DNA of 56,405 nt from Gammaproteobacteria bacterium (GTDB lineage Bacteria; Pseudomonadota; Gammaproteobacteria; Pseudomonadales; Pseudohongiellaceae): positions 1-56,405 of the forward strand of contig PBYU01000064.1 of assembly GCA_002730035.1 (NCBI GenBank). Reading direction: 5' to 3'. Positions 1 to 9,170 of this stretch are shown here, one piece after another (the first letter of the stretch is position 1; every line of letters starts with the position of its first letter). The notes under the pieces were generated by a model. The model was not told the DNA's origin. It made no database searches and was given only the letters and a program-made list of their open reading frames with translations. The translations under genes and the position numbers were made by a program.

Positions 1-231
1 GCCAAGCGTAAAGCAGCCAAGCGTAAGCCTGCCAAGAAGAAGGCAGCCAAGCGTAAAGCAGCCAAGCGTAAGCCTGCCAAGAAGAAGGCAGCTAAGCGTA
101 AGCCTGCCAAGAAGAAGGCAGCTAAGCGTAAGCCTGCCAAGAAGAAGGCAGCCAAGCGTAAGCCAGCCCGAAAGAAGGCAGCCAAGAGAAAAGCACCGGC
201 AAGGAAAAAGGCAGCTCGTAAGAGAAAGTAG
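1..231 (+). CDS. Histone H1-like Lys/Ala-rich protein, C-terminal part
   Basis: Reading frame 1 is open from the window edge to TAG at 229-231, so the gene is cut at its 5' end. The visible 76 residues are almost only Lys, Arg, Ala and Pro, arranged as repeats of 30 bp (AKRKPAKKKA) with 15-bp half units (AKRKA). Such tails occur in bacterial histone H1-like and AlgP-like proteins, which bind DNA through charge. The rest of the protein is outside the window, so the identity of any folded domain is unknown. Two strong hairpins follow directly and should end its transcript. The repeat is coding, not a CRISPR or satellite. Confidence 0.75.
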   Translation, partial: AKRKAAKRKPAKKKAAKRKAAKRKPAKKKAAKRKPAKKKAAKRKPAKKKAAKRKPARKKAAKRKAPARKKAARKRK

Positions 232-263
232 TGCCTTAGCTGGAAAGAGTAATCTTAGCCAAA

Positions 264-305
264 CACCCACCGTCTGTTCAGCGTTTGAGCGGACGGCGGG
301 TGGTT
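264..305 (+). terminator. Hairpin downstream of the H1-like gene
   Basis: CACCCACCGTC (264-274) can pair with GACGGCGGGTG (292-302) with one mismatch, leaving a 17-base loop. A short T-containing stretch (GTTGTTCT) follows. It is the first of two hairpins after the H1-like stop codon. Confidence 0.55.
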
Positions 306-322
306 GTTCTCTGATTCCCACG

Positions 323-355
323 AATCCCCCTTGAGTCGACTCAAGGGGGATTTTT
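323..355 (+). terminator. Rho-independent terminator
   Basis: Bases 323-352 form a perfect 30-base palindrome (AATCCCCCTTGAGTC and its complement), followed by more T residues. On either strand it can form a very stable GC-rich stem with a U-rich end. It separates the H1-like gene from tsaB. Confidence 0.8.
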
Positions 356-395
356 AGTTTAACGTCTCTGTAGGATTATTTTTACGCCGAAGCAT

Positions 396-1088
396 ATGAC
401 AATTCTGCTTGCCATCGATACAGCCTCACCTAAATGCGCCGTCGCTCTGCTTCACAAAAACGGCTGCTCTATTCGAGAGAGCACCGAACAACGCAAGGCG
501 GCTCAACAAGTGTTACCCATGATTGACACTCTGCTGAAGGAGTCAGGGATTGGATTGCAGGAACTGGATGTCATAGGAGTCAATGCAGGTCCGGGTTCAT
601 TCACCGGATTGCGTATAGGTGTGGCGGCTGCCCAGGGACTGAGCCTGGCAAATGCATTGCCGGTAGTACCGGTATCCACCCTGGCCATAATGGCCCGAGC
701 AGCTGCGCAACGAGCCCCGGAAGACTATTATCTTGTCGCTGGCAAGGCTAGAGAGAACGAGGTCTACTTCGCTGTCTATCAAAGCTGTGATGATGGGGAT
801 GTAGTGCTGCTTGGGCGCGAGCAGGTAAATGCGCCTGGATCTCTAGCCTTTGATGATGTGGCAAGCCTTGCCAATAGCGATTGTATCGGGATAGGTGACG
901 GCTGGATCTATCGTGACCAAATTGAGTCTGCGCTTAATCTAACTGTGCGCGGCTGCCTGATGGATACCGATGCCAGGCTTGAGGAACTGTGTGCGCTAGC
1001 CAGGATCAGATACATTAAAGGAGAGCATGTCTTGGATGAACAGGTTCTGCCGAATTATGTAAAAGAGCAGTTGGATTATTCCTCATAG
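396..1088 (+). CDS. tsaB: tRNA t6A biosynthesis protein TsaB
   Basis: TsaB is the dimerisation partner of TsaD in the cytoplasmic TsaBCDE machinery that makes N6-threonylcarbamoyladenosine at position 37 of ANN-decoding tRNAs. The 230-residue length matches the family. The N-terminus MTILLAIDTAS is the first phosphate-binding strand of the ASKHA fold, and NAGPGSFTGLRIG near residues 62-75 is the family signature. The ATG at 396 is the first start and places this strand at the N-terminus; no strong ribosome binding site is visible. It lies 12 bp before uppP and is probably co-transcribed with uppP and rsmJ. Confidence 0.95.
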   Translation: MTILLAIDTASPKCAVALLHKNGCSIRESTEQRKAAQQVLPMIDTLLKESGIGLQELDVIGVNAGPGSFTGLRIGVAAAQGLSLANALPVVPVSTLAIMARAAAQRAPEDYYLVAGKARENEVYFAVYQSCDDGDVVLLGREQVNAPGSLAFDDVASLANSDCIGIGDGWIYRDQIESALNLTVRGCLMDTDARLEELCALARIRYIKGEHVLDEQVLPNYVKEQLDYSS

Positions 1089-1100
1089 ACGGAGAATTTC

Positions 1101-1913
1101 TTGGAACTCGATTTTCTGCAGATTAGTTTTCTCGCGATTATTCAGGGTCTGACTGAATTCTTACCGATTTCTTCATCGGCACATCTCATCTTGCCTTCCA
1201 TTGTCCTGGGCTGGACCGATCAGGGGCTCACCTTCGATGTTGCCGTGCATCTCGGCACACTGCTGGCTGTAGTGACCTATTTTCACACCGATATCAGGCG
1301 ATTGCTTATAGCCTGGTGCAAGAATTTACTCGGTGGTAGTGCAAATGAAGAGTCGCAACTCGCCTGGTTATTGTTGATCGCTACCATCCCGGGTGTGCTT
1401 GCTGGACTGTTGCTCAATAATCTGGTCGAAGAATCGGCTCGATCCTTACCCGTCATTGCGACAACGTCGCTGCTATTTGCTTTGCTGTTATTTTGGGCCG
1501 ATCGATCGCGTGCCCATACTCGTGAGTTGAGCGATCTAGGCTGGAAGGATGCGTTGATCATCGGTGTAGCGCAGGCCTTAGCGCTAATACCCGGAACATC
1601 CCGCTCCGGGATCACCATGACGGCAGCCTTGTTTTGCCAGATGAACCGGGAAGCGGCGGCGAGGTTTTCATTTCTGATGTCGATTCCGATCATCTTAGGT
1701 GGAGGAGTGCTGCGCGCTACCGAATTTGGCACAGAAGGGACTCAGTCGGTGCAGTTGGCTACACTGTTCTTTGCCACACTGCTGTCGGCACTGATCGCGT
1801 TTGCCTGCATTCACTATTTTCTGAAATTGATTACCCATATCGGCTTCGTTCCCTTCGTTATCTATAGAGTGATTCTGGGTGTGGTATTGCTTGGCTATTA
1901 CTTCAGCGTATGA
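1101..1913 (+). CDS. uppP: Undecaprenyl-diphosphatase UppP (BacA)
   Basis: This inner-membrane enzyme removes one phosphate from undecaprenyl diphosphate, regenerating the lipid carrier for peptidoglycan and O-antigen synthesis. Family signatures are EFLPISSSAHLIL near residues 19-31 and PGTSRSG near residue 165, which carry the catalytic Glu, Ser and Arg. Most of its 270 residues are hydrophobic membrane segments. The start is TTG at 1101, supported by GGAGA at 1091-1095. Its stop codon overlaps the rsmJ start (ATGA at 1910-1913), indicating translational coupling. The carrier synthase gene uppS and a DUF368 translocase candidate are in the same window. Confidence 0.95.
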   Translation: MELDFLQISFLAIIQGLTEFLPISSSAHLILPSIVLGWTDQGLTFDVAVHLGTLLAVVTYFHTDIRRLLIAWCKNLLGGSANEESQLAWLLLIATIPGVLAGLLLNNLVEESARSLPVIATTSLLFALLLFWADRSRAHTRELSDLGWKDALIIGVAQALALIPGTSRSGITMTAALFCQMNREAAARFSFLMSIPIILGGGVLRATEFGTEGTQSVQLATLFFATLLSALIAFACIHYFLKLITHIGFVPFVIYRVILGVVLLGYYFSV

Positions 1914-2680
1914 GTGAGCCTAGTGTCAGTATATTGATTCGCAGTGGATCGCCAACCGTAGCCGAGTCTGCGCTGTCAAACACGCTCGGACTTCCCCTAA
2001 TCAGTTCTGCAGAGCTTGCCCCAGGCAATCCCGAATTTTATCTTTGCTATACCGAGACAGGGTTGAGTCTGAATGCTAACGACGCCAGGGTCTCAGGTGC
2101 CGTTGTGGTAGATTTTGACAGCAAGAAATTGACCCGACGTGCCGGGGATGGGTTGAGACAACAGAATCTGATCAAGGCCGTCGGTTTGAAGAAACGCCAG
2201 ACGCTGCGCGTATTGGATGCAACGGCCGGACTCGGCAGCGATGGTTTTTTATTGGCAAGAGCCGGTTGTGAGGTAAGGCTGCTGGAGCGCAATGCTGTGG
2301 TGCATGCGCTTCTCGAAGACGGTATGCAACGTGGGTTGAAGGGTAGCGCTGCTACCCGTGATGCGGTGAGCAGAATGCAGTTAACGCGAGCAGATTTTGT
2401 CCAAGCAGCTGCCCAACTGGACTCCTATCAGGTGATAGTCATCGATCCCATGTACCCGCTGCGGCCTAAGTCGGCTAAATCGAAGCAATCCATGCAGCTG
2501 CTGCAGCGCCTGCTGGGTGAAACAGCTGACGCGCCAGGAATCCTTGAGCTGGCATTGCACAAAGCCACTGAGCGTGTCGTGGTAAAACGTGCGAAGCAGT
2601 CACCGAGCTATACCGGCTTGAGCCCTGATGTCAGTTTTAAAGGCAGTAGCAGCCGCTTCGATGTGTATCTGACTCCCTAA
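1910..2680 (+). CDS. rsmJ: 16S rRNA (guanine1516-N2)-methyltransferase RsmJ
   Basis: RsmJ uses S-adenosylmethionine to methylate G1516 of 16S rRNA in the small ribosomal subunit. The 256-residue protein has the SAM-binding glycine loop LDATAGLGSDGF near residues 100-111 and the catalytic-type motif IDPMYP near 172-177, both typical of the RsmJ (YhiQ) family. It overlaps uppP by four bases. It ends 6 bp from the convergent dapE gene, and no terminator is visible in that gap, so the two transcripts may overlap. Confidence 0.93.
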   Translation: MSEPSVSILIRSGSPTVAESALSNTLGLPLISSAELAPGNPEFYLCYTETGLSLNANDARVSGAVVVDFDSKKLTRRAGDGLRQQNLIKAVGLKKRQTLRVLDATAGLGSDGFLLARAGCEVRLLERNAVVHALLEDGMQRGLKGSAATRDAVSRMQLTRADFVQAAAQLDSYQVIVIDPMYPLRPKSAKSKQSMQLLQRLLGETADAPGILELALHKATERVVVKRAKQSPSYTGLSPDVSFKGSSSRFDVYLTP

Positions 2681-2686
2681 GCGTCC

Positions 2687-3808
2687 CTATGCCAACTTCT
2701 TCAGTATCGATTCATACACGCCGGACAGTTTGTCGATATCTGCAATTCGAATGCGTTCGTTGATCTTGTGAATGGTGGTGTTGCAGGGGCCAAATTCCAC
2801 AACCTGGGCGCCAGCCGGTGAAATAAAACGTCCGTCCGAAGTGCCTCCGGAGGTGGATTGTTGCGGCATTATACCCAGCACCTCCTGAACACTTTCCCCA
2901 ACCACGTCGATCAGTAGATTCTCTGAGGTTAGAAACGGTTCTCCTGACAGCTGCCAGTGAATTTTGTAGTCTACTCGATGTTCCGCCAACACCTCTGCAA
3001 CTCTCTCCTTGATGGTCTCAGCATCGAGTTCAGTCGAGAAACGCAGATTAAAATCGATTTCCATCGAGCCGGGGATGACATTATTGGCGCCAACGCCGGC
3101 GTGAATGTTCGAAATCTGCAGGCTGGTAGGCGGAAACGAGGCATTACCTTCATCCCAAACCATGGACGTTAGGGCTTGCATTGCGGGCAGGGCATTGTGA
3201 ATAGGATTTGAAGCGAGTTGTGGATAGGCAACATGGCCCTTGATACCAATGATCTTCAACAGACAATTTAACGAGCCGCGTCGACCCGTCTTTATCGTAT
3301 CACCCAATGTTTCGCTACTGCTGGGTTCGCCTATTACACAGTAGTCGATGTGTAAGTCTCTGCTCTTGAAGACTTCCAAGACTCTGCGAGTGCCGTTGAT
3401 GGCTAGACTTTCTTCGTCGCTAGTAATCAGAAATCCTAAGCGGCCTCGAGAAGGCTGTTCGGCGAGAAATCGTTCCGTGGCCGTTATCATGGCCGCCAGG
3501 CTGCTCTTCATGTCGGCGGCACCACGACCGTACAGAAACCCATCCTGTTCGGAAGGGGTAAAGGGATTGAAAGACCACTCCTCCAATGGGCCAGGTGGTA
3601 CCACGTCGGTATGCCCGGCGAACACCAACAACGGACCACTGTCTCCAATTTCAGCCCACAGATTAGTGACGTCATCGAAAATCAGGCTTTCGAGTCGAAA
3701 GCCGAGACTGGCGAGTCGCGACCCTATGATTTCCTGGCAACCCGCGTCCTCAGGAGAAATGGAGGGGAGTTCGATAAGTTGCTTTGCCAATTCCAGAGTG
3801 GCGGACAT
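2687..3808 (-). CDS. dapE: Succinyl-diaminopimelate desuccinylase DapE
   Basis: DapE is a dizinc amidase that hydrolyses N-succinyl-LL-2,6-diaminopimelate in the lysine/meso-diaminopimelate pathway. The M20 metal-binding motifs are visible: FAGHTDVVPPG near residue 65, GRGAADMK near 95, SDEES near 130 and a C-terminal NTTIHKINE His. The length of 373 residues is usual. The ATG at 3808 has AGGA about 7 bases upstream. It follows dapD by only 8 bp, so the two pathway steps are almost certainly one transcript. Confidence 0.96.
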   Translation of the reverse strand: MSATLELAKQLIELPSISPEDAGCQEIIGSRLASLGFRLESLIFDDVTNLWAEIGDSGPLLVFAGHTDVVPPGPLEEWSFNPFTPSEQDGFLYGRGAADMKSSLAAMITATERFLAEQPSRGRLGFLITSDEESLAINGTRRVLEVFKSRDLHIDYCVIGEPSSSETLGDTIKTGRRGSLNCLLKIIGIKGHVAYPQLASNPIHNALPAMQALTSMVWDEGNASFPPTSLQISNIHAGVGANNVIPGSMEIDFNLRFSTELDAETIKERVAEVLAEHRVDYKIHWQLSGEPFLTSENLLIDVVGESVQEVLGIMPQQSTSGGTSDGRFISPAGAQVVEFGPCNTTIHKINERIRIADIDKLSGVYESILKKLA

Positions 3809-3816
3809 GGATCTTC

Positions 3817-4857
3817 CTAGTTATGACTGTGTAGTTCTTCGTTGAGATTGGCGGCCCTGGTCGAAGGCACACATTCAACCGTTCCCGTTAACGAGTTGCG
3901 ACGATACACATGATTTTTGATTTCACTAATATCCTTGGCTTTGGCTGTCTTGATCAATTTACCCGCTTTATCCAGCAAGTTCACTTTCGTCCCGGCTGTC
4001 ACGTAAAGACCTGCCTCGATGATGCATCCATCGGCAAGCGGGAAACCGATGCCGGCATTGGCACCGATCAGGCAGTTCTTGCCGACAGAGATAATCTCGT
4101 TACCCCCGCCGGAGAGCGTTCCCATAGTGCTGCATCCTCCTCCCAGATCACTGTTCTCGCCGACCACAACACCCGAAGAGATGCGCCCTTCGATCATCGC
4201 AGTACCGAGAGTGCCGGCGTTGAAATTGACGAAGCCTTCATGCATGACGGTGGTGCCTTCGCCGATGTAGGCACCGAGCCTGATACGTGTCGTATCGGCA
4301 ATCCTTACGCCGCTAGGCACGACATAACTGGTCATCTTGGGAAACTTGTCTATCGAGCTAACATCCAATACTTCACCACTAAGCCGGGCTTGTAACTGTC
4401 GAGCCGGTAAATCATTAAGGTCTATCGGGCCCTGGTTGGTCCAGGCCAGGTTACGTAGCACAGTAAAAATACCCTGCAGATTCAGCGAGTGAGGTTTGGC
4501 CAGGCGGTGCGATAGCAAATGTAGTTTCAGGAAGGCTTCCGGGATGGAGGTGGGTGCTGCATCCGAACACGAGATGCAGGCAATAATGGTTCCCTTTCCG
4601 TTTGCCAGTTCCTCTAATGTAGTAGCCAGGGAAGTCTCACCGATACCTTTAAATGATCCAATCAGCAATTTGACAGTCTCTGGGTTCAGCTCGAGCACGA
4701 CATTTGCTTCCTCCTGAAGCTTGCAAATCTCTGCTAGCGCCAGGGTGAGTTCCGGAGAAGGGCTAATTCTGGGTTCCGGGTAATAGACCTCGATGATCTC
4801 GCCGGCGGAGTTTGTCGTTGCCAGACCAAAACCAAAGCTGTGAATTGTGTTGCTCAT
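3817..4857 (-). CDS. dapD: Tetrahydrodipicolinate N-succinyltransferase DapD (long form)
   Basis: DapD transfers succinyl from succinyl-CoA to tetrahydrodipicolinate, upstream of DapE in lysine and peptidoglycan precursor synthesis. At 346 residues this is the longer Pseudomonas-type DapD, not the 274-residue enterobacterial type. The C-terminal half (about residues 190-300) is a hexapeptide left-handed beta helix, with runs such as GANAGIGFPLADGCIIEAG. The N-terminal half is the domain specific to the long family. It sits between the ArsC-like gene (51-bp gap) and dapE. Confidence 0.95.
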   Translation of the reverse strand: MSNTIHSFGFGLATTNSAGEIIEVYYPEPRISPSPELTLALAEICKLQEEANVVLELNPETVKLLIGSFKGIGETSLATTLEELANGKGTIIACISCSDAAPTSIPEAFLKLHLLSHRLAKPHSLNLQGIFTVLRNLAWTNQGPIDLNDLPARQLQARLSGEVLDVSSIDKFPKMTSYVVPSGVRIADTTRIRLGAYIGEGTTVMHEGFVNFNAGTLGTAMIEGRISSGVVVGENSDLGGGCSTMGTLSGGGNEIISVGKNCLIGANAGIGFPLADGCIIEAGLYVTAGTKVNLLDKAGKLIKTAKAKDISEIKNHVYRRNSLTGTVECVPSTRAANLNEELHSHN

Positions 4858-4908
4858 CTGTGTTTCCGTTATTTTGTCAGCAATCGCCTGCGCTTGCTTA
4901 AAGCTGTG

Positions 4909-5250
4909 TTATTTTAATCGTTCCAGCTGGGCTGTATCGAAACCCAGAACCCATTCGCTGTCTGTTGCAATCAGTGGACGTTTAATTATTGACGATTGTT
5001 CTGTCATAAGTTTGATCGCACGGTCCCTGTCCAGAGTGTTCTTGATGGAATCTGGCAGTTTGCGCCAGGTGGTACCCCGGGTGTTGATCAGTTCCCGATA
5101 GGTGAAGTGTTCCAGAAAATTGCCTACCAGTTCACTTGTACAACCCTGCTTCTTGTAATCATGAAAGCGGTAGTGAAGTGCTCGATCATCCAGGAACTTG
5201 CGAGTCTTCCTGATCGTATCACAGTTGCTTATTCCGTAGAGAGTAATCAT
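4909..5250 (-). CDS. ArsC/Spx-family reductase-like protein (YffB type)
   Basis: This 113-residue thioredoxin-fold protein begins MITLYGISNCDTIRKTRKFL, with the single N-terminal cysteine of the ArsC/Spx family (Cys10). It then has the usual KRPLIAT-type segment near residue 90. The family includes arsenate reductases, but the version beside dapD/dapE (YffB in E. coli) has no firmly established substrate; glutathione-linked reduction has been proposed. I chose the ATG at 5250 because the longer open frame would add 33 non-homologous residues that overlap glnD. It lies 16 bp after glnD and 51 bp before dapD. Confidence 0.9.
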   Translation of the reverse strand: MITLYGISNCDTIRKTRKFLDDRALHYRFHDYKKQGCTSELVGNFLEHFTYRELINTRGTTWRKLPDSIKNTLDRDRAIKLMTEQSSIIKRPLIATDSEWVLGFDTAQLERLK

Positions 5251-5266
5251 CCAGGCACCTTTTGAG

Positions 5267-7984
5267 TCAGGCGGCCAGCCTGTCTTCCAATTGCGCCTTG
5301 ATGTCTGATTGCAGTTTTTCCAGCAGTGCGGGCTGCTCGATAGGCGCACCGTTTAAGTCGGTGATAAAGAACAGATCCTCGACTCTTTCACCGAGTGTAG
5401 CAATGCGGGCATCTTTGAGGTTGATGGCATTGTCTGCCAGCACTTTGCCGACACAGGCGAGTATGCCCGGTTGGTCGGAGCAGTTAATCTCCAGTGTCGA
5501 GTAGTCTTTATCCGCCGAGTTAAGGATTGAAATCTCGATAGGCTTCGTGAAATACTTCTCCTTACGAGTGCGGCGAAATTTTGTCGGGGGTCTGGCCTGA
5601 TTGCTATTGCTCAGATACTCGGTGAGTACGCGCCTGATTTCTTCCAGCCGTATCGGATTAATACCAACCGGTTTGCCGGTGCTTTCGAGCACCGTGTAGG
5701 TGTCCATGCAATAATCATTCGTGGAAGTGAAGATTCGCGCACCGTAAATATTCAGATTGAGTTTCTCGAACGCTGCCGTGGAATTGGCAAACAGGAAATC
5801 GGCATTGGTAGTGTAAATAAATACCTGAGTAGCGCCTTCCTCGGCGGCATGCTCCTTGATTTCCTTCATCGACACCAGAGGTCCATCGCCTTCGAAGTGG
5901 GTTATCGCCTGGGTATGCCAGATGATGTTGGCGGTGGTCTCTCGCAAGAAATACTCTTCGGCGGCGTTGGCCCAGACTTCTTCAATCTGTGCGTCGCTCA
6001 AGCCTCGGTCTTTGAGCTTGCCCCGAGCGGTATCTTTCTTGTCCATGATGCGTTCTTCGCGATTGAGTGGATTCTCAAGCCCTTGCCGGAGTGCGCGTTT
6101 GGTATTGACATACAGCCGACGCAACAATGTGGCACGCCAGGTGTTCCATAATTCCGGGTTGGTGGCACAGATGTCGGCAACCGTCATGGCGTACAGATAG
6201 TCCAGATGCAGTTTGTCTCCCATCAGCGTGGCGAACTCATGAATCACCTCCGGGTCTTCGGTGTCCTTGCGTTGGGCAGTCATCGACATGAGCAGGTGTT
6301 TGTTTACCACCCAGGACACCAGCTTGGCATCCCAGCTACTGAGGCGATGGCGCTCGCAGAAATCCACCGCATCAGCCATACCCAGTTGGGAGTGATCTCC
6401 GCCGCGGCCCTTGGCGATGTCATGATACAGTCCGGCGATGTATAGCAATTCGACTTTAGGCAGGTTACGGAAGATGTGTGCGGCCACCGGGAATTTTTCT
6501 TCGGCTGCCGGTAAGCGAAACCTGCGCATGTTCTCCACGACCTGTAGAGTGTGTGCGTCCACCGTATAAATGTGAAACAGGTCGTGCTGCATCTGGCCAC
6601 TGATCTTTCCATATTCCGGCAGATAACGACCCAAGATGCCGTAGCGAGCCATGCGCCGTAGATGCAGCGTCATATGATGAGGGGTGCGCAGCAATTCGAT
6701 AAACAGTGTGACGTTGCGTATGTCCCGTCGATAGTCGTCGTCTATAAGGCTTCGGTTTTCACGTATCAAGCGTATCGTGGAGGCGCGAATGCCCTCGATG
6801 TGATCGTCTTGCCCGCTCAATACAAATATTTCCAGTAGCGCAGAAGGATATTGCTCGAACACCCGTTCATTGACGACTTCGATATAGCCATTACGAATCT
6901 GGAAGCGGTTATTCAAGGGTTTGATGGTTTCTCTTTCCCTGGCTCGCAGAATCGCCTCATCAAGATGTTGTAACAGCAGATCGTTTAACTCACGCAGACT
7001 ATCAACAGCGTGGTAGTACTCTTGCATCAATTTTTCAACGCCCAGGCTCTTGTCGTCATCTTCATAACCGATAAGCAGCGCCAGCTCGCGCTGCTTATCA
7101 AACAGCAGACGGTCTTCACTGTGACCCCCCAGGTAATGCAGGCCGTAGCGTAGCTTCCAGAGAAACTGTTGCCCCCTATTGAGTATGGTTTCTTCGGATG
7201 GTTGCAGGAATCCCAGTTCCACCAGATCCTGAAATGAACTGGCATCATAGTGTCGCTTGGCAACCCAGGCGATAGTCTGGATATCACGCAGTCCACCGGG
7301 GGAGGTTTTTACATTCGGCTCCAGGGCGTAGTCGACATCGTGGTATTTGTCGTGGCGCGCAATCTGTTCATCCAGTTTCGCGCGCAGAAATTTCTTGATT
7401 GGCCAGACCCGTCTACTGCGGGTGAGCGCCACCATCTTGCTGTGTAATTCCTCAGGACCGATAAGCGTCCTTGATTCCATCAGGGCTGTACACACTGTTA
7501 TGTCTCTAATGGCCTCTGTCTTGCACTGCTTGATGGATCGCACACTCTGCCCGATCTGCAGACCGATGTCCCAGCACATGGTCAGAAATGAGCCGATGGT
7601 ATTTTTATATTTCAAATTACGATTCCTGTGGGTCAAAAGCAGCAGATCGATGTCGGAGTGGGGTAGTAGCTCGCCGCGGCCATATCCGCCCACAGCCACC
7701 AGAGAGATATCATCGTCAGGCCAATTCTGTGCCTGCCAGGCCAGTCGTAACACCTCATCCACTACCCAGGCCCGACCACAGACTATGTCGGTGATATTCA
7801 GATTCTGTTTGAAGCGTTCGTCGAGCACGCCACGGGCATGTTGAATGGCAGCGCGCAGTAACGGGATTGGACTGCCAGCGTCGGCGATACGGTTGCGCAG
7901 CTGCTCAAGATCGAGTAGTTCGACATCTGCTGGCGCCACCGCGCTGGATGACCTGTCGCTGCCAGGTAGATTTTTGGAGTTCAC
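5267..7984 (-). CDS. glnD: PII uridylyltransferase / uridylyl-removing enzyme GlnD
   Basis: GlnD is the cytoplasmic glutamine sensor that adds UMP to PII proteins under nitrogen limitation and removes it when glutamine is plentiful. The nucleotidyltransferase motif GGYGRGELLPHSDID lies at about residues 99-113. The HD hydrolase motif (GLYHDIAKGRGGDHS) is mid-protein, and two ACT domains occupy the last 200 residues (STGKPVGINP..., CSDQPGILACVGKVLAD). The frame is open to 8053, but I prefer GTG at 7982-7984. It overlaps the map stop as GTGA and gives 905 residues, near the family length of about 890-900. Confidence 0.95.
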   Translation of the reverse strand: MNSKNLPGSDRSSSAVAPADVELLDLEQLRNRIADAGSPIPLLRAAIQHARGVLDERFKQNLNITDIVCGRAWVVDEVLRLAWQAQNWPDDDISLVAVGGYGRGELLPHSDIDLLLLTHRNRNLKYKNTIGSFLTMCWDIGLQIGQSVRSIKQCKTEAIRDITVCTALMESRTLIGPEELHSKMVALTRSRRVWPIKKFLRAKLDEQIARHDKYHDVDYALEPNVKTSPGGLRDIQTIAWVAKRHYDASSFQDLVELGFLQPSEETILNRGQQFLWKLRYGLHYLGGHSEDRLLFDKQRELALLIGYEDDDKSLGVEKLMQEYYHAVDSLRELNDLLLQHLDEAILRARERETIKPLNNRFQIRNGYIEVVNERVFEQYPSALLEIFVLSGQDDHIEGIRASTIRLIRENRSLIDDDYRRDIRNVTLFIELLRTPHHMTLHLRRMARYGILGRYLPEYGKISGQMQHDLFHIYTVDAHTLQVVENMRRFRLPAAEEKFPVAAHIFRNLPKVELLYIAGLYHDIAKGRGGDHSQLGMADAVDFCERHRLSSWDAKLVSWVVNKHLLMSMTAQRKDTEDPEVIHEFATLMGDKLHLDYLYAMTVADICATNPELWNTWRATLLRRLYVNTKRALRQGLENPLNREERIMDKKDTARGKLKDRGLSDAQIEEVWANAAEEYFLRETTANIIWHTQAITHFEGDGPLVSMKEIKEHAAEEGATQVFIYTTNADFLFANSTAAFEKLNLNIYGARIFTSTNDYCMDTYTVLESTGKPVGINPIRLEEIRRVLTEYLSNSNQARPPTKFRRTRKEKYFTKPIEISILNSADKDYSTLEINCSDQPGILACVGKVLADNAINLKDARIATLGERVEDLFFITDLNGAPIEQPALLEKLQSDIKAQLEDRLAA

Positions 7985-8754
7985 AGGGTTTCTTCGGCGC
8001 GAAGAGTTAACACTTCGCAGCCATCTGCGGTTACCGCCAGGGTGTGTTCCCACTGCGCCGACAGGCGCCGATCCTTGGTGGTCACGGTCCAGCCATCTTT
8101 TCGCGAGAGTTTTGTGTAACGGGTACCTGCATTGAGCATCGGTTCGATAGTAAAGGTCATGCCTGCGGCGATCTTCGGTCCATTATGGGGTTTGCCATAA
8201 TGCAGTACCTGTGGTTCTTCATGGAAAACTCGGCCGATTCCATGACCGCAATACTCGCGCACGATGGAGTAGTTATGGGCCTCACAATGTTGTTGTATGA
8301 CGTGTCCGATATCTCCCAGGGTGATGCCTGGCTTTACAATGTCGATAGCCCTGTACAGGCACTCCTGGGTAATGCGAATCAGGCGCCTGGCATGCTCGGG
8401 AGCATCGCCAACACAAAACATCTTGCTGGTATCCCCGTGAAAGCCATCCTTGATTACAGTTATGTCTATGTTAAGAGTATCGCCACTCTTGAGGATCTTG
8501 CTGTCGCTGGGAATGCCATGGCAGATAACATGGTTGACAGATGTGCAGATGGACTTGGGGAAGCCGTTATAGTCAAGCGGTGCGGGAACCGCCTTCTGTT
8601 GCTCCACAATGTAGTCGTGGCAGATGCGGTCCAGTTCACCGGTACTGACTCCCGGTTGTATGTGAGGGCCGATCATATCCAGCACGTCGGCCGCCAGTCG
8701 ACCTGCGACTCGCATCTTGGCGATGTCATCCGCTGTCTTGAGTTGTATGGTCAT
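7981..8754 (-). CDS. map: Type I methionine aminopeptidase
   Basis: Map removes the initiator methionine from nascent proteins. The metal ligands of the pita-bread fold are in recognisable segments: NIDITVIKDGFHGDTSKMF (two Asp), GHGIGRVFHEEP (His) and FTIEPMLNAG (Glu), with a final Glu in the C-terminal WTVTTKDRRLSAQWEHT segment. The start at 8754 (MTIQLKTADDIAKMRVAG) matches family N-termini; an upstream ATG at 8784 would add ten residues. Its stop overlaps the likely glnD GTG. It diverges from rpsB across about 610 bp, as in many gammaproteobacteria. Confidence 0.95.
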   Translation of the reverse strand: MTIQLKTADDIAKMRVAGRLAADVLDMIGPHIQPGVSTGELDRICHDYIVEQQKAVPAPLDYNGFPKSICTSVNHVICHGIPSDSKILKSGDTLNIDITVIKDGFHGDTSKMFCVGDAPEHARRLIRITQECLYRAIDIVKPGITLGDIGHVIQQHCEAHNYSIVREYCGHGIGRVFHEEPQVLHYGKPHNGPKIAAGMTFTIEPMLNAGTRYTKLSRKDGWTVTTKDRRLSAQWEHTLAVTADGCEVLTLRAEETL

Positions 8755-9170
8755 TGCTAGCCGTTCTACAGGGAAAAGGGGCATCGCTAAAAAGCTGGCT
8801 ATTGTAAAGCAGCAACCCCTTCAAATACAGTGGATTGCAGATGGTGAGGCCGCGCTTCTGCTCATTGTCCAATGAGAGCGTTTCTTTGATTACCGGATTG
8901 GGACTTGTAGAGGTTAATTGCATGACTCAGAGCTGCAGCTAACTAGCTACACCTGACTCGAAGGCGGTCAATCTTAATCCGCGCGAAGCGGCATGGCCAG
9001 CTTCGGAGGATGCCATAAAACTGTCCCAGCCACAGCCGTGCATAGTCCACTAAACTGCCTAATTTCAAGAACATACGTGCCTGAATGGAATTCAGCAGGG
9101 ATCCCGTTCTGATTTCGATTCGGGTTTGTGACCAGTCCATCCATGCTGCCGGGATTGCATGGGAAAATCT
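8755..9170. other. Divergent map-rpsB intergenic region, upstream part
   Basis: No convincing gene is visible. Short open frames on the minus strand lack family-like sequence and good ribosome binding sites. The map promoter should lie here on the minus strand, but I could not pick a clear -35/-10 pair. Confidence 0.5.

Noticed and set aside
1..231. Short direct repeats that could be taken for a CRISPR array or satellite
   Set aside because: The units are adjacent without spacers, are multiples of three, and encode a continuous Lys/Ala/Arg/Pro protein tail.
3348..3845. Plus-strand open frame of 165 residues opposite dapE
   Set aside because: It is a shadow of dapE, which carries all M20 motifs on the minus strand.
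7985..8053. Longer glnD start at 8053
   Set aside because: It would overlap map by 73 bp and add 23 residues not seen in the family; the GTG that overlaps the map stop is better.
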